In this document: piece after piece, positions 43,626-54,667 of the stretch
Position numbering within the stretch: position 1 is the first letter of the stretch
Layout: each line of letters opens with the position of its first letter
DNA from: Peronospora farinosa
Lineage: Eukaryota; Oomycota; Peronosporomycetes; Peronosporales; Peronosporaceae
Direction of reading: 5' to 3'
DNA: 64,000 nucleotides
Assembly: GCA_947646735.1 (NCBI GenBank)
Contig: CANTFK010000218.1
Coordinates: 106,606-170,605, forward strand
Notes under the pieces: model-generated
Database searches by the model: none
Told to the model about the DNA's origin: nothing
What the model saw: the letters and a program-made list of their open reading frames with translations, nothing else
Translations under genes and position numbers: made by a program

Positions 43626-46600
43626 CAGCATCTCGATTGATGCCGTGTTTGCAGTCATGAAAGAGCGACATACATCCGACAATGAAGCCAACTCAGCGGT
43701 ATGTCATGTTATTCAGGACGGACAGATTGTGGACAGGAAATGGGCAGATATCACTCAAGGTTGAAGACTATTAACAGATCCGTAATCGAGAAGTTATTCA
43801 TGCAGATGTACTCGTGCTTGATGTCGCAGAGCCTGCAAGTGAACCTTCGAGCGGCATTTGTTACGTGGAGACCACGAGTATGGATGGAGAAACAAACGTC
43901 AAGCTGCGACAAGCTGTGGCTGCTACGATGAACGCATTGTCAAACCCGGCAGAACTGGCCGTGCTGCGCGGTGTCGTCAAATGTTAACAGCCCAACCCAC
44001 ACATCAACAAATTTGCAGGCAAAGTAGAAATCACGGTATGTGATGATGGTGGTGTCGAGGTCATGCCGCTTTCGGTCAAGAACGTGCTGGTATGGCTCAG
44101 GTATGACGGAAATTGGACGCGCTGCACTGACTCGTGCTGGAAAGCCGAATCCATCGGAGCCTAAGCTGGACCGAGCGTCAAGGAACTACCGTTTGTGAAC
44201 TTTGTTGACGAGACACTGTTCGACGGAATGAAGGGAAGTGCTGATGAAGAGCAAAAGGAGAAGATGCTCCAGTTTTTCGAGCACCTTGCTGTATGTCACA
44301 CAGTGATCCCTGAAAAGCTAGAGCCTGGAGAAGTTCGTCTATCAGCGTCATCTCCTGATGAACAGGCTCTTGTGGCTGGCGCAGCCTTTGCAGGGTTCAA
44401 GTTCAAAAGTCGTAGTGTAGGAACTGCGATGGTGGAGGTTCTAGGAGAACGCGTGACCTATAAGGTGCTGGACGTGCTCGAGTTTAACAGCACGAGAAAG
44501 CGCATGTCTGTTGTCGTGCGCAAATCATCAGGGGAGCTGTTGCTCTACACGAAGGGAGCTGACATGATGATTTATCAACGCTTGAAGGATGGCCCTGCAA
44601 TGCAAAAACTCAAGAATATTACACGAGACCATATGGAAAAGTACGCCGACGATGGCTTGCGTACGTTGGCGCTTGCCATAAAGAAGCTTGATCCGCACTG
44701 GTTCCAACAATGGAAGGTGCGATTCGATGATGCACAGGGTAACGTGGCCGAAATCGACCGACGCAAAGATGGGAAGCCAAATGCTATTGATGATCTGATG
44801 GAAGAAATTGAACAAGGACTGGAGCTGATTGGAGCGACGGCAATCGAAGATAAATTACAGGAGGGTGTTCCGCAATGCTTGGCAAATTTGACGAAAGCTG
44901 GCATCAAGGTCTGGATGCTTACGGGAGACAAGGAAGAGACTGCAATTAACATCTCGTATGCATGCTCACTGCTCGGTAACTCGATTCAGCAAGTCGTTGT
45001 AAATGCCACCACATGCCCGGATGAGGAAACGCTCCGTACAAAACTGAATACAGCAGCTCGTGAGTTTATGGACAATGCGAAAGGAATGGCGGGTGGAACC
45101 GAGAAGGAAATCTCGCTAATTATTGACGGCGAGGCATTGGAGATGGCGCTTCGTCCTGAAATCGCGCCACACCTGCTGTCATTTGCCAAGTTATGTCGTG
45201 CCGTGATCTGCAACCGTGTATCTCCTGCTCAAAAGGCAGAGATGGTGAAGCTTGTAAGGGACAATATCACTTCAGTACGAACTCTAGCTATTGGTGATGG
45301 AGCCAACGATGTTGCTATGATCCAGGCTGCTCATGTCGGTGTGGGCATTTCTGGACAGGAAGGTATGCAGGCAGTGAACTCAAGTGACTATGCTATTGCC
45401 CAGTTTCGATTCCTGGAACGGCTGTTGCTTGTTCACGGACGTTGGAACTACATCCGCATTTCTAAACTGGTTCTGTACATGTTCTATAAGAACATTACAC
45501 TTGTCCTGGCGCAGTACTGGTACGGCTACCTATCGGGCGCTTCTGGATCAAAAATGTACTGGGAAATCGGTGTTCAGCTGTATAACATTGCCTTTACGGG
45601 TCTGCCTATTGTCGTGGTGGGTGTTTTGGATAAGGACTTGCCAGCACCATTCAGCATCGAGTACCCGGACTTGTACCGTCGCGGCCCAGATCGATTCTTC
45701 TTCAACATGTACACCTTCTTTCGCTGGGTCGCTGCTGCTTTCTATGAATCGCTGGTTATCTTTGTGGTAATGTCTTATGGATTCAACGCGTCCGACAAGG
45801 CGGCAGGCAGTGAGTCTCGAGTGGAATTCGGCATGATTGCATTTTCGCTGACAGTTTTGATCGTGAACATTAAGATTTGGATGATCGCGGATCGATGGAC
45901 AGTCCTGTCGTTTTTCTTATGGTTTGGAAGTATGATGGCATGGTTTGTTTTCGCAACCATATGCACCCAGACTCCGTACATTGCGACATTTAATGTCGGC
46001 TACGACGAGTATGGAGCGTTTATTCCCACTGCCAAAAATTGGGGATACCTCCTCGTGCTGATCATGGGATGCGCGTTAGCGCTCGGTCGTCACATTGCGT
46101 ATAACCTTTACCAGCGTACGTTCCACCCAGATCTCGCACAGCTTCTTCAGGAAACAATGGGAGGCGCAAAGTACAAACGTCGTCTCACTATTAACCACGT
46201 GGAAGAGCAAACGTTGTCGATGTCCTTGGATGACGTCCATGCAACCAGTTACTTGACCGATTTCGGCCACACTGATGCCGAGATTGTCAAGGCTCAGCAC
46301 CATGAACAGCAGCGAAACTAGAGTCTGTCAAGCACTGCCGGTACATTTGCAGTATCCGGCAATTCCGGCGTCCCAGACAGCTATTCAACCAGTGTATATC
46401 GCGACTCTATGTCCGAGGACGGTAATCGCGTTCCAACAAAGATGTTCCATCCAACAACAACAAATCAACGTACTACGGGTTATGCCTTCAGTTGTGACAA
46501 AGAGACGACATTAGCCGAGTCGTATATTGCCTCCAATTCGTGTCGGCTCTCCGATGCTATCTCAACAGCTATGCGCAACTCAACTTCAAGTTAATGAGAG

Positions 46601-46795
46601 ACACGGTTTCCAATACATTGAGCTGACTCGATTGTACTTACGTTTCGACAATGACCACGAATCGATCATTCACCAGTTTTGACAAGGATCAGCTCTACAA
46701 TCTCTGTATGTGGGAATTGGAAACCTGCTTACATTCCGTCGAGTATCGTTGCTCTGTGGTAAACGATTCTTGTCTGACTTAGCATTTATTTCAGC
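43626..46795 (+). pseudogene. P4-ATPase pseudogene (copy C)
   Basis: Begins at the ISIDAVFAVM segment and follows the intact gene to its C-terminus and about 200 bp beyond. A stop occurs at about 43985 (TAA in place of Glu). A ~550-bp deletion joins the VKNVL region to YGSGMTEIG at about 44090, removing TM3-4 and the phosphorylation Asp500. The downstream 708 codons (44195-46321) are open and nearly identical to the intact gene. A TAG ends them at 46319-46321, after which the original tail reads on to 46594. No flippase activity is possible. Confidence 0.92.
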
Positions 46796-47121
46796 CACGC
46801 GTAGTGGTACCCGCATCCGAACAGCAAATACTGCTGACCAAAGACGTGAACACCGAGGTCTCTTGAGAAATTTTATTAATGTAATGAGCGGAGCAAGGGA
46901 TCCCAAGTACGTAGTAGGCGTTGATGATTGCGCCAAGTTTTGCTCACCGGCAACTCGAAACACGCCCATTGCACAGTTTCTTTTGCATCTAGAATATTAA
47001 ATGGCATCCAGACTTCCAACACACTTGCAGCTTGCGCAATGCTGTCAATATTGATTGTTTGCAATAAAACTCGGCAAGCTCCACCGCGTCGCGTGCAGAA
47101 CGACACAGAAACATTGATAGC
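46796..47121. other. Left flank of Copia insertion
   Basis: Unique sequence that continues at 52235 on the far side of the Copia element. On the minus strand an open frame to the stop at 46989-46991 runs through the junction (see the split ORF entry). The rest is unassigned. Confidence 0.35.
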
Positions 47122-47374
47122 TGTTCGCTTGCCATGATGCAAGCTGTAGAGAGGAAGTCGGCGGCACTGTGATAAAAGGATTCTGACATTGTTATTAGTG
47201 TTATCTTTTTCGTGCTAGCATGATGGACTAGTTGTTCTTGTTCTCCATCACTCTTGTCCAATCAATCACCCATCCACGCACCTGTCCAATCAATCGCTCA
47301 ACTGATCCTCGAACGCCTTCCTAAGTCGTCAGCCGTTTCCTCAACTGTAACTTCAACCGTGCCTTTTTCTAACA
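47122..47374 (-). repeat. Copia 3' LTR
   Basis: Plus-strand ends TGTTCGC and CTAACA. Same length as the other LTR, with no difference noticed. Confidence 0.93.
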
Positions 47375-47400
47375 CTCCTCCTCGGCTACGACTTACCGTC

Positions 47401-50400
47401 CTAACCTAGGCTGATCATCTCACACAGCGCCACGAGCTTGACTGCACCTAGCGCCTTCGTCAAAAGATCCGCTAGTTGTTGCTCCGAGCGGACGTACTGC
47501 GACACGATGATCCCGCGTCGAGCGAAGTCGCACACGAACTTCGTGCGAACATCGATGTGCTTGGCCTTTAGAGATGACGCCTCGCCTGCCAGCTGCTTCA
47601 GTGCCGCCTGATTGTCGACGTGGAGTACCATCGGTAGCGCCGGCGGCTTACCGATCTCGGTTAGCATCTCCCTGATACCAAGAAGCTCGCGCGCCTGCTC
47701 CGATGCAGCGACGAACTCCGCTTCCATCGTCGAGAGCGAGACGCCGCCTTGCTTCTTCGACGTCCAGCTGACCGGCATGCCGTTCAGGCGGATGATGCCG
47801 CCAGTCAAGGACTTTCTGTCACTCTTTTCCGCCGCAAAATCGGCGTCCGAGTACGCCTCGAGCTGGATCTTGCCGTCGAGGTGCTTCGCTGGTTCCATCC
47901 GAAGCTTGTAGTCCCGCGTCCCCTTCAGGTACCGCGCGATGCGTTTGGCAAGCTTCATATCGTGGAGTCGCGGCTGATGAGTCTGACGCGTCGCCTTGTG
48001 CACGGCGAACGCAATGTCCGGCCGTGTGCAACGCGCGATCCACAGAAGACTGCCGACGAGGGACTGGAACGTCTTGATTGTTGGCGCCTTCTGCACCTTA
48101 GTCTCGGTGAGCAGCGCGCTGTCATCTGGTAGCACGTCGTAGCAGTCAGCCCCAATTGGTGCTTTCGTCGGGTTTGCATCCTCGATCCCATGCTCACGCA
48201 GGAGCTCGCCGATCGCCTCGGCCTGGTCGAGGACGTAGCCGCCACTGTTATCAATCGTGACACGCATGCCGAGGAACTTGCTAACGGTACCAAGGTCCTT
48301 TATCGACAAGCTGCCGAGCTTGACGAAGAATCGGTCGACGGCTGCAGCGTCCGTGCCGATAGCAAGTAGATTGTCGACGTAGACGCCCACGATGACTAAC
48401 TGTCCACCATCGACTTGGTAGTATAGACACATGTCGGAAATACATTGCCGGAAGCCGGCTTCGAGCAGCCGAGCGTGCAGGAGCTAGCTCCAGAGTCGGC
48501 CAGCCTGCTTAAGGCCGTACAGACTCTTTCGTAACTGCAGCACTACTTCCTTCTTTTTCGCTGCGCCTACCATCTTGAGCGCGTCTTGATCGATTGTCAT
48601 TGCCTGCGGCACCTGGAGTAGTATCTCCAAGTGCGCTTCCTTGTCAGCCTTGACATACGCGTTGGGGATGTCGCCATGCTTTGCTGGGACAACCCATATC
48701 GCCGCAAGCGCCAAGATCACCTTCACGGTCGACATGTCCATGACAGCCGCAAATGTAAGCTGGTAGTCGACCCCAAAAACTTGCTCGTTGCCGCAGGCGA
48801 CCAGTCGAGCCTTCAAGCGCTCTATCTCACCGTGCGCCTCGGTCTTGGTCTTGAAGACCCACTTCGTGTGCAGAGTGTTGCTTCCCGGAGGCCGCTTGAT
48901 CAAGCGCCACACGCCATTGTCTTCTAGGGCTTGGAGCTCTTCGCGCATGGCCTTTTCCCAGCCTTCACGCTTAGTGCTGCGTAGCGCTTCACCGTAGTTC
49001 TTGGGATCGCACTCATACACATGAGCCACCACGCTGTCGTCGCCAGCTGGCTCCTCCTGATGGGCGGCCGCATGTGCGCGTTTGGTAGCGCCGCGCGTCC
49101 GGTGAGCCGCGCGTGTCCACGACTTCGATTTCTTCTTGCCGCTGCGTATCGTCGGCGATGCGGCATCGTCAGCAGCCGGCAACTCTTTGCTTGTTGTTGC
49201 TGTTGCCGCTGGATCCACGGCTTGATCTTCATACTCGAGCGCGCGCTGCAGCTGACCATTCTGCTCTGCGCTGAGCGTCTCGACGTTGCGCACATGCTGC
49301 GTGATCGTGACCTTGTTCTCCTTTTGGAGGAAGACGCGAAAGCCCTTAGTCTCGTCGCTCCGCCCAATAATCACGCCGACTTGTGCGCGCTGCGCGAGTG
49401 AGTTCTTGCCTGGGTCACGGTAGACCGAGCAGATAGAGCCAAAGGCGACGATGTCGCGCAGATCCGGCACTTGCTTCGTCAGTACCTCGATCGGCGACGC
49501 GCGCTTCGCATTCGCGCTCGTTGGGCTGCGGTTGAGGATGTACGCCGCGTACTCAACCGCATCGCCCCAAAACGTCAATGGCAGTCGGCTGGCAAAGATC
49601 ATGCTGCGCGCCATGTTCAGGATCGTCCTGTGCATGCGCTCGGCCTTGCCGTTTGACGCCTGATTCCTCGCCTCGCTGATCTGCCGCGCGACGCCCGTTC
49701 GCTTGCAGAAGAGGTCTACATTCGCGTATTCGCCGCCGCCATCAGTGCGTAGCACGTGGATCCGGCAGTCGAACTGGCGCTCAAAGAACGCGAGGAAGTG
49801 CTCAAACTTCTTGGCCGCCTTGTCCTTTGTAGGCGCCAGGAAGACGCGACAGTAGTTCGACTTATGATCGACAAAGTTGACAATGTAACGATTGTGCAAT
49901 CGATCCTTCGGGGTCATCGGACCCTTGAGGTCTGAGCAGATCACCCCGCCAACTCTGTCGATCGGCGAGTTTGATCCAGTGTCCTTCTTCGACTGCACGC
50001 TCCTTGTTTGCTTGCCCTGTGCGCAAGAGATGCACGTCGGGCGCTTGCGATCCGTTAGCACGATGCCGGACGCGGGGTCTCTCGCCATGCGCTCGACGGT
50101 GTCGTACGCGAGATGCCCAAGCCTTTGGTGGAAGTGCAGCAGCGAGCCGCTTTGCGTGTCCGACTCGGGTTCTTCCGGAGCTGCCTGGCTCGTCAGGATC
50201 GCCATGAGCGCGTCTCTAGGCGCTCGTCGCTCGCGAGCCGCTGCAACTGTCTGGACGTAGAGCACATTGTGGTCCATCGCCACATCGAACGCGACTTGGC
50301 CATTGCTGCGTCGTGCCAACACGCGCGACTCGCCGTCGTAGACGAGCCCAAAACCCTTGATCTCGAGCTTACCGTAGGACATGATGTTGCGCGATAACTC

Positions 50401-51990
50401 GGGCGCCAGATACACGTCCGTCAGCGTCACATCTTGCTGCTGTCCTCTCGCGAGCACAGTCAGCACGACGCTTCCGACTTGCGTTAACTTGATGGTCTCC
50501 CCATCTGCCAAGTGGCACTCTTGATCGCAGTCCCTCGCGTCGCGCAGCAGGGTTGCGTCGTTCACAAGGTGGCGGCTGGAACCGCTATCGAGTATCCAGT
50601 CGTCATCTTCGTCATCGCTGTCGTCACCAATCCCCATCGCCAGGCTTTGACCGGTGGCGCGCGAGCCGTTGCGACCTCTTCCTTCACCAACAGCTAGCGT
50701 GATGCTGCCGCCGTCTTTTGGGCCTCTTCCCCTCTTCTTGTCGTCATTCTTCTTGCTGCGACAGTCCTTCTTTAGATGACCGACCTTCCCACACCCGTGG
50801 CAAGTGCGTGTCTCTTTGCGCGACACGGACTCGTCCACGTGCGCGACGACCTCCTTCCCGAAGGATCTTCCTGATCTAGCTTCCATCTCGATTGCTTGCG
50901 CGAAGTGCGCGAGCTCTTCCGCGTGCACGAGGTAGTCGGTGCGGTGCGTCTGGTACTTCGCCATGAGTATTGTAGACAGCTCAGACGAGGCGTAGCGCAC
51001 GATGTTGTCCAGAACCTGCTGCTCAGCGCCGCCCGCAGCGTCGCTGACAGCGACCAGATACAAGTAGTGTTCTGGCCAGGATCTCTTGCTTTCTTTCTTC
51101 GCCGTGAAGAGTTTCATCGCTTGAGCGGCGGTTATCGTCGTCTTGAACGTGTCCAGCATGCGCTGCATCACGTACTGCAATGTAGGCAGCACGGCCCACC
51201 ACGTGTCGACCTGCTTGCTGAAATACCGCTCGGCAGTGCCAGTGAGTTACTGCCCGAGCACGTCAGTCTTCACATTCTCGCTCCACAGGAAACCGCAAGA
51301 CTCCTGTGCCATGTCGACCTGGCGCCAAAACGTCTTGCCCCAGTCGAAGAAGCCGGACCCGAGTCCAACGTACACCTCAGTGCCATCGAACTTGCGGATC
51401 GCCAGCTTGCGCTGCCTGGCATCCGGAGTGCGATACTGCATCGGCATTACTTGTTGCTGCTGCTGTACTGGCTGCCCTGGAGCTGCCGGCATCGTCTGAG
51501 GCACTGGTGCCGGCTGGTATGGTGGCAATGGGGCAGGCGGCTGAGGCAACGGATCAGCACGCTGCTGCAGCTGCTCTCTCGCTCGCATCCGTAGGTCTTC
51601 GAGCCGCGCTGGTGCACGCCGCAGTTGCTGCTGAGACTGCCGATCGTGCAAGTCCTCAAGCTCCATTGCGCCGCCGTGGAGTCGCCCTGCGAAGTCCGCC
51701 CCGAGCTCTGATCGGAACAGCTCGCTCTCGTGAGCGCCACGCATGCGCTCGTCTTCGTCCATGCGTGCTTGGGATGCTTCTATCTTCTGCATTCGCAAGT
51801 CCATGCCCGTGAGCATCTTGAGGACCCTCTCCAGTGCGTCAGGCTCCGGGCTCCTTGCGTGAGCGGTAGGAGAGACGACCGTAGCAGGCGCGGCCGCGGC
51901 CCTTTCGTGACCGGTTGCCGGCGGCGCCTGTGCCGCGTTGGTGTCGTCGTTTGCTTCCCGTCTTGGGCTCATAACCTGTTCGCTTGCCAT
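47401..51990 (-). pseudogene. Copia gag-pol polyprotein, two in-frame stops
   Basis: All parts share one frame. Gag starts at ATG 51990 ([15 protein letters not shown], just inside the LTR) or 51972, and is Gln/Pro-rich. A TAA at 51247-51249 interrupts it. Then follow the knuckle CHGCGKVGHLKKDC, protease WILDSGSSRHLV, integrase (DLKGPMTPKDR, LRTDGGGEY, ASNGKAERMHRTIL), and RT (KTKWVFKTK-type text, LYGLKQAGRLWS). A TAG follows at 48484-48486. The RT active site reads YVDN instead of YVDD (Asn codon 48370-48372). RNase H shows AYSDADFAAEKSDRKSLTG and LSTMEAEFVAASEQARE, ending at 47401. Three separate lesions thus disable it. Confidence 0.93.
51960..51976 (-). other. Copia primer-binding site (initiator-tRNA half type)
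   Basis: On the minus strand GGTTATGAGCCCAAGAC directly follows the 5' LTR. It is complementary to GGGCTCATAACC, the anticodon stem-loop of initiator tRNA-Met. Drosophila copia is primed in this way by a tRNA half rather than by the tRNA 3' end. Confidence 0.7.
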
Positions 51991-52229
51991 GATGCAAGCT
52001 GTAGAGAGGAAGTCGGCGGCACTGTGATAAAAGGATTCTGACATTGTTATTAGTGTTATCTTTTTCGTGCTAGCATGATGGACTAGTTGTTCTTGTTCTC
52101 CATCACTCTTGTCCAATCAATCACCCATCCACGCACCTGTCCAATCAATCGCTCAACTGATCCTCGAACGCCTTCCTAAGTCGTCAGCCGTTTCCTCAAC
52201 TGTAACTTCAACCGTGCCTTTTTCTAACA
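51977..52229 (-). repeat. Copia 5' LTR
   Basis: 253 bp. On the minus strand it starts TGTTAGAAAAAGGCACGG and ends GGCAAGCGAACA. Confidence 0.93.
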
Positions 52230-52429
52230 ATAGCTTCAGCAGCAACACCACACCGCATGAAACTGTGGTCTGCTTTGGCAAAGTGGCCCTTACAATTGCC
52301 GAGTAGATGTTTGCTGCATCAGACAGGATGGTTGTCGGACTTGGCATCTACGTCGATAGCCTCATGTTTAGTTTTTACTCTTCTCAAGGTCGAAGACACT
52401 GGACGATGTCATTTTGAACTAAAGGAAAA

Positions 52430-52630
52430 ATGAGAAGCTCTGTTGACATTGAGAGGCGGAGTTGCCTGTCAAGCATTAAGCTTCTGACACAAGACGTAGA
52501 GCTGACTAAAGAAAAGCTTGCCTTGAGGGTTGTTTTTGAGTTGGTGAAGTCAATGGAGCCAGCGGATATGAAGAAAAGCTCCTTGAAAGTACTGGATGCT
52601 CTAATCAAGCACATGCTCATGGCAAATTAA
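52430..52630 (+). CDS. Hypothetical 66-aa helical protein
   Basis: Charged amphipathic text (MRSSVDIERRSCLSSIKLL, then VVFELVKSMEPADMKKSSL) without recognised domain. Composition looks coding. It may be a fragment of an exon from the gene interrupted to its left. Start and end are uncertain. Confidence 0.35.
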   Translation: MRSSVDIERRSCLSSIKLLTQDVELTKEKLALRVVFELVKSMEPADMKKSSLKVLDALIKHMLMAN

Positions 52631-52979
52631 AAGACACGGAACCGTGAAGAAAGACAAAGACTAACAAAGATGCGGAGATCGTGCCGAAGCTGGTTAATGT
52701 AGTGTTGCAATGAATAAAGAGACTGCAGACTTGCTCATTACAATTGGAGCCATGTATTCTGCTAAGAATGGTAAGAGGCTAGATGTACTATCCGTTCAAT
52801 ACGAAAGACAAAACCAAGTTTAGAAGTTTGAAGAAAGCAAATGCTTATCACATGTACAAATCAAGCAGTTGCAAGTTGCAGCTCAGTTGTCTCAAGCATC
52901 TCTACATTAGTTCAATTCGAACTGTATTCGTACGACCATCACGTTTTTAACTCGAGCACGGTCACTTCACTGAGCATGA

Positions 52980-54667
52980 TCACTCTGCTGTCCGCTTCTG
53001 TGCTTCTCTGGCGAGCTCCACCCACGTCCAGCGTTCTAATAGCATATACAACTGCAACGAAGCAGCCACAAACATGCCGAAACCAAAACCCATCCAGAGC
53101 CCCTCGACGCCCAGAAAGAAGTGGAAACCCAGCAGTCCAGCAGCAGGAATGCCACACACGTAGTAGGCTACCGCATTTACAGTTGCTGCCACTTTTTGCT
53201 TGCCCGCTCCTCGAAAAATGCCCTGCGTTACCGCATTGAGGCCATCCAGCACTTCTAGTGGCGCCCAAACCGCCAACACGCCAGCTGCTCGCGTGATACC
53301 TTGAGCGTCATCTAGAAAAAGTTTTGGAATTTCGCCGCGTAACAGGTATAGTGTTACTGAGAATATAGACGAAATGGCCAGGGTCAGTAGCAAGGCTACT
53401 GTGCACGCAAGTCTTGCCTGTTTGGGTGCGTTGGCACCGAGACAATTGCCAATACGGATATTGGCTGCAACGGCGAGACCAGCAAAGATCATATATAAGG
53501 TATTGTTGATATTTACCAGCACAGCGTGAGCAGTGACAGCCACAACAGCATTTGGAAGCACCCCTGCCATCAATGTCAGAAGCTCAAACGCCCACCACTC
53601 CATCGCCATCATCAAAAATCCAGGAATTCCTAGTCTTAAAAAAAGTCCGACATGTGCTATAGCTTCCCTCATATTCCAGCCACGCCACCACTGACTCAAG
53701 TGGTGCGGGTGATGATAGAAGTAAGGAATTAGCAACAACGGCAACACCATGTTGCCCAAAGACCTTGATAGAGCAACACCTTCGAACGCCATGGAAGAGT
53801 GGTACGTCAACAAGTATCCTGATACAATATTCACGACATTGCCAAAAGCTGCAATCGCCACCAGTGGCTTCATAATGTTTTGTGCTTGCAAAACTTTACG
53901 CACCAGCTCGTACAAAAAGACAAATGGTACACCAGGCAAAGACCAGCGTGAGAAAATCTGTGCTAATTTTGCCACCTCTGGATCTTGACCCATCAGTAGT
54001 AAGAAACTTTCCGAGTACCAGTTCATGAAAAATATTGGTCCAAGACAAACACCGATAATTTGAAATCCAGCTTGAAAATAAATGCCAATCTTGCCAAACC
54101 TTTTTGCACCGTACGCTTGTGAACACAGCGTATCCAGTGCTGACGTTAGCCCAAACCCAATGGAATACGCTGTAATGTTTATGAACTACAGCAACAGAAC
54201 AAAACAGAACGTTCGACAAATCAATTCTAAATTCGATACAAAAAGCATTTCATAATCACGCTTCCATATTATATACCATTGTCGAAAGTGTAGCAGCAGC
54301 CACATATTGTTGTGTATGAGAAGACTTAATGTGTCCTACCAAAATGATACATGTAAAACCTGGCAGAAACTCAAGCGCCGACGTCACGACCTGCAGTATG
54401 AAAAGAGTTAGAAATATAAATTTACCATACGACGTAATGTCTCAATGAGAGTAAACTGTATGGATCAACAAACTTGATACTTACGACGGGATACACGAGT
54501 CTGAGCAAAGTCTTGATCTCCTGAGTGACACGAGGCTCTGCTTCGTCTGATATTGTAATACCATCAGTAATTTCCAAGATAATTCTTGGCGATTGCTTGG
54601 AGTCCAACAGTGGCTTCCATTCTTTAGAATTTTTCGTATAAATCGGGCTTTGAGGTTCGACCGCCAT
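52980..54667 (-). CDS. MATE-family efflux transporter
   Basis: MATE proteins are H+ or Na+ antiporters exporting organic cations, drugs or metabolites. Three exons: 54485-54667, 54277-54390 and 52980-54185. Introns are 94 and 91 bp with GTAAGT/CTGCAG and GTATAT/CTGTAG borders, all in phase 0. The product is 500 aa, a normal length with about 12 helices. Conserved text: LLRLVYPVVVTSALEFLPGF (TM1), GLTSALDTLCSQAYGAKRFG (the family's QAxGA segment), FMNWYSESFLLLMGQDPEVA, and second-repeat ANIRIGNCLGANAPKQAR. The start was chosen at 54667 for its CCATGG context and lack of a fitting signal upstream. The frame stays open to 54901, so an N-terminal extension of 78 residues cannot be excluded. Confidence 0.9.

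Larger units (their letters stand above)
47122..52229 (-). mobile_element. Copia element, near-complete
   Basis: 5108 bp with 253-bp LTRs (47122-47374 and 51977-52229) that look identical by eye, flanked by the target duplication ATAGC (47117-47121 and 52230-52234). One long gag-pol frame runs between them, broken only by two in-frame stops. The order gag, protease, integrase, RT, RNase H is that of Ty1/Copia. The insertion is recent but this copy is not autonomous. Confidence 0.95.
46989..52347 (-). pseudogene. Unrecognised ORF split by the Copia insertion
   Basis: If the Copia element and one target copy are disregarded, a minus-strand frame runs without a stop from 52347 (MPSPTTILSDAANIYSAIV) to 52230 and on from 47121 to the stop at 46989-46991. 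It would be about 80 aa with a Leu/Ala helical look (KLSMFLCRSARDAVEL). It may be one exon of a larger gene or a chance frame. No family is recognised, and other frames over the junction are also open. Confidence 0.35.

Noticed and set aside
43402..43671. 90-aa ORF similar to text at 60778-61098
   Set aside because: The similarity is the shared effector 5' flank. The frame is not equally open in all copies and has no domain.
47612..51812. Many plus-strand ORFs inside the Copia element
   Set aside because: GC-rich shadows of the gag-pol frame on the minus strand. None carries a recognisable domain.
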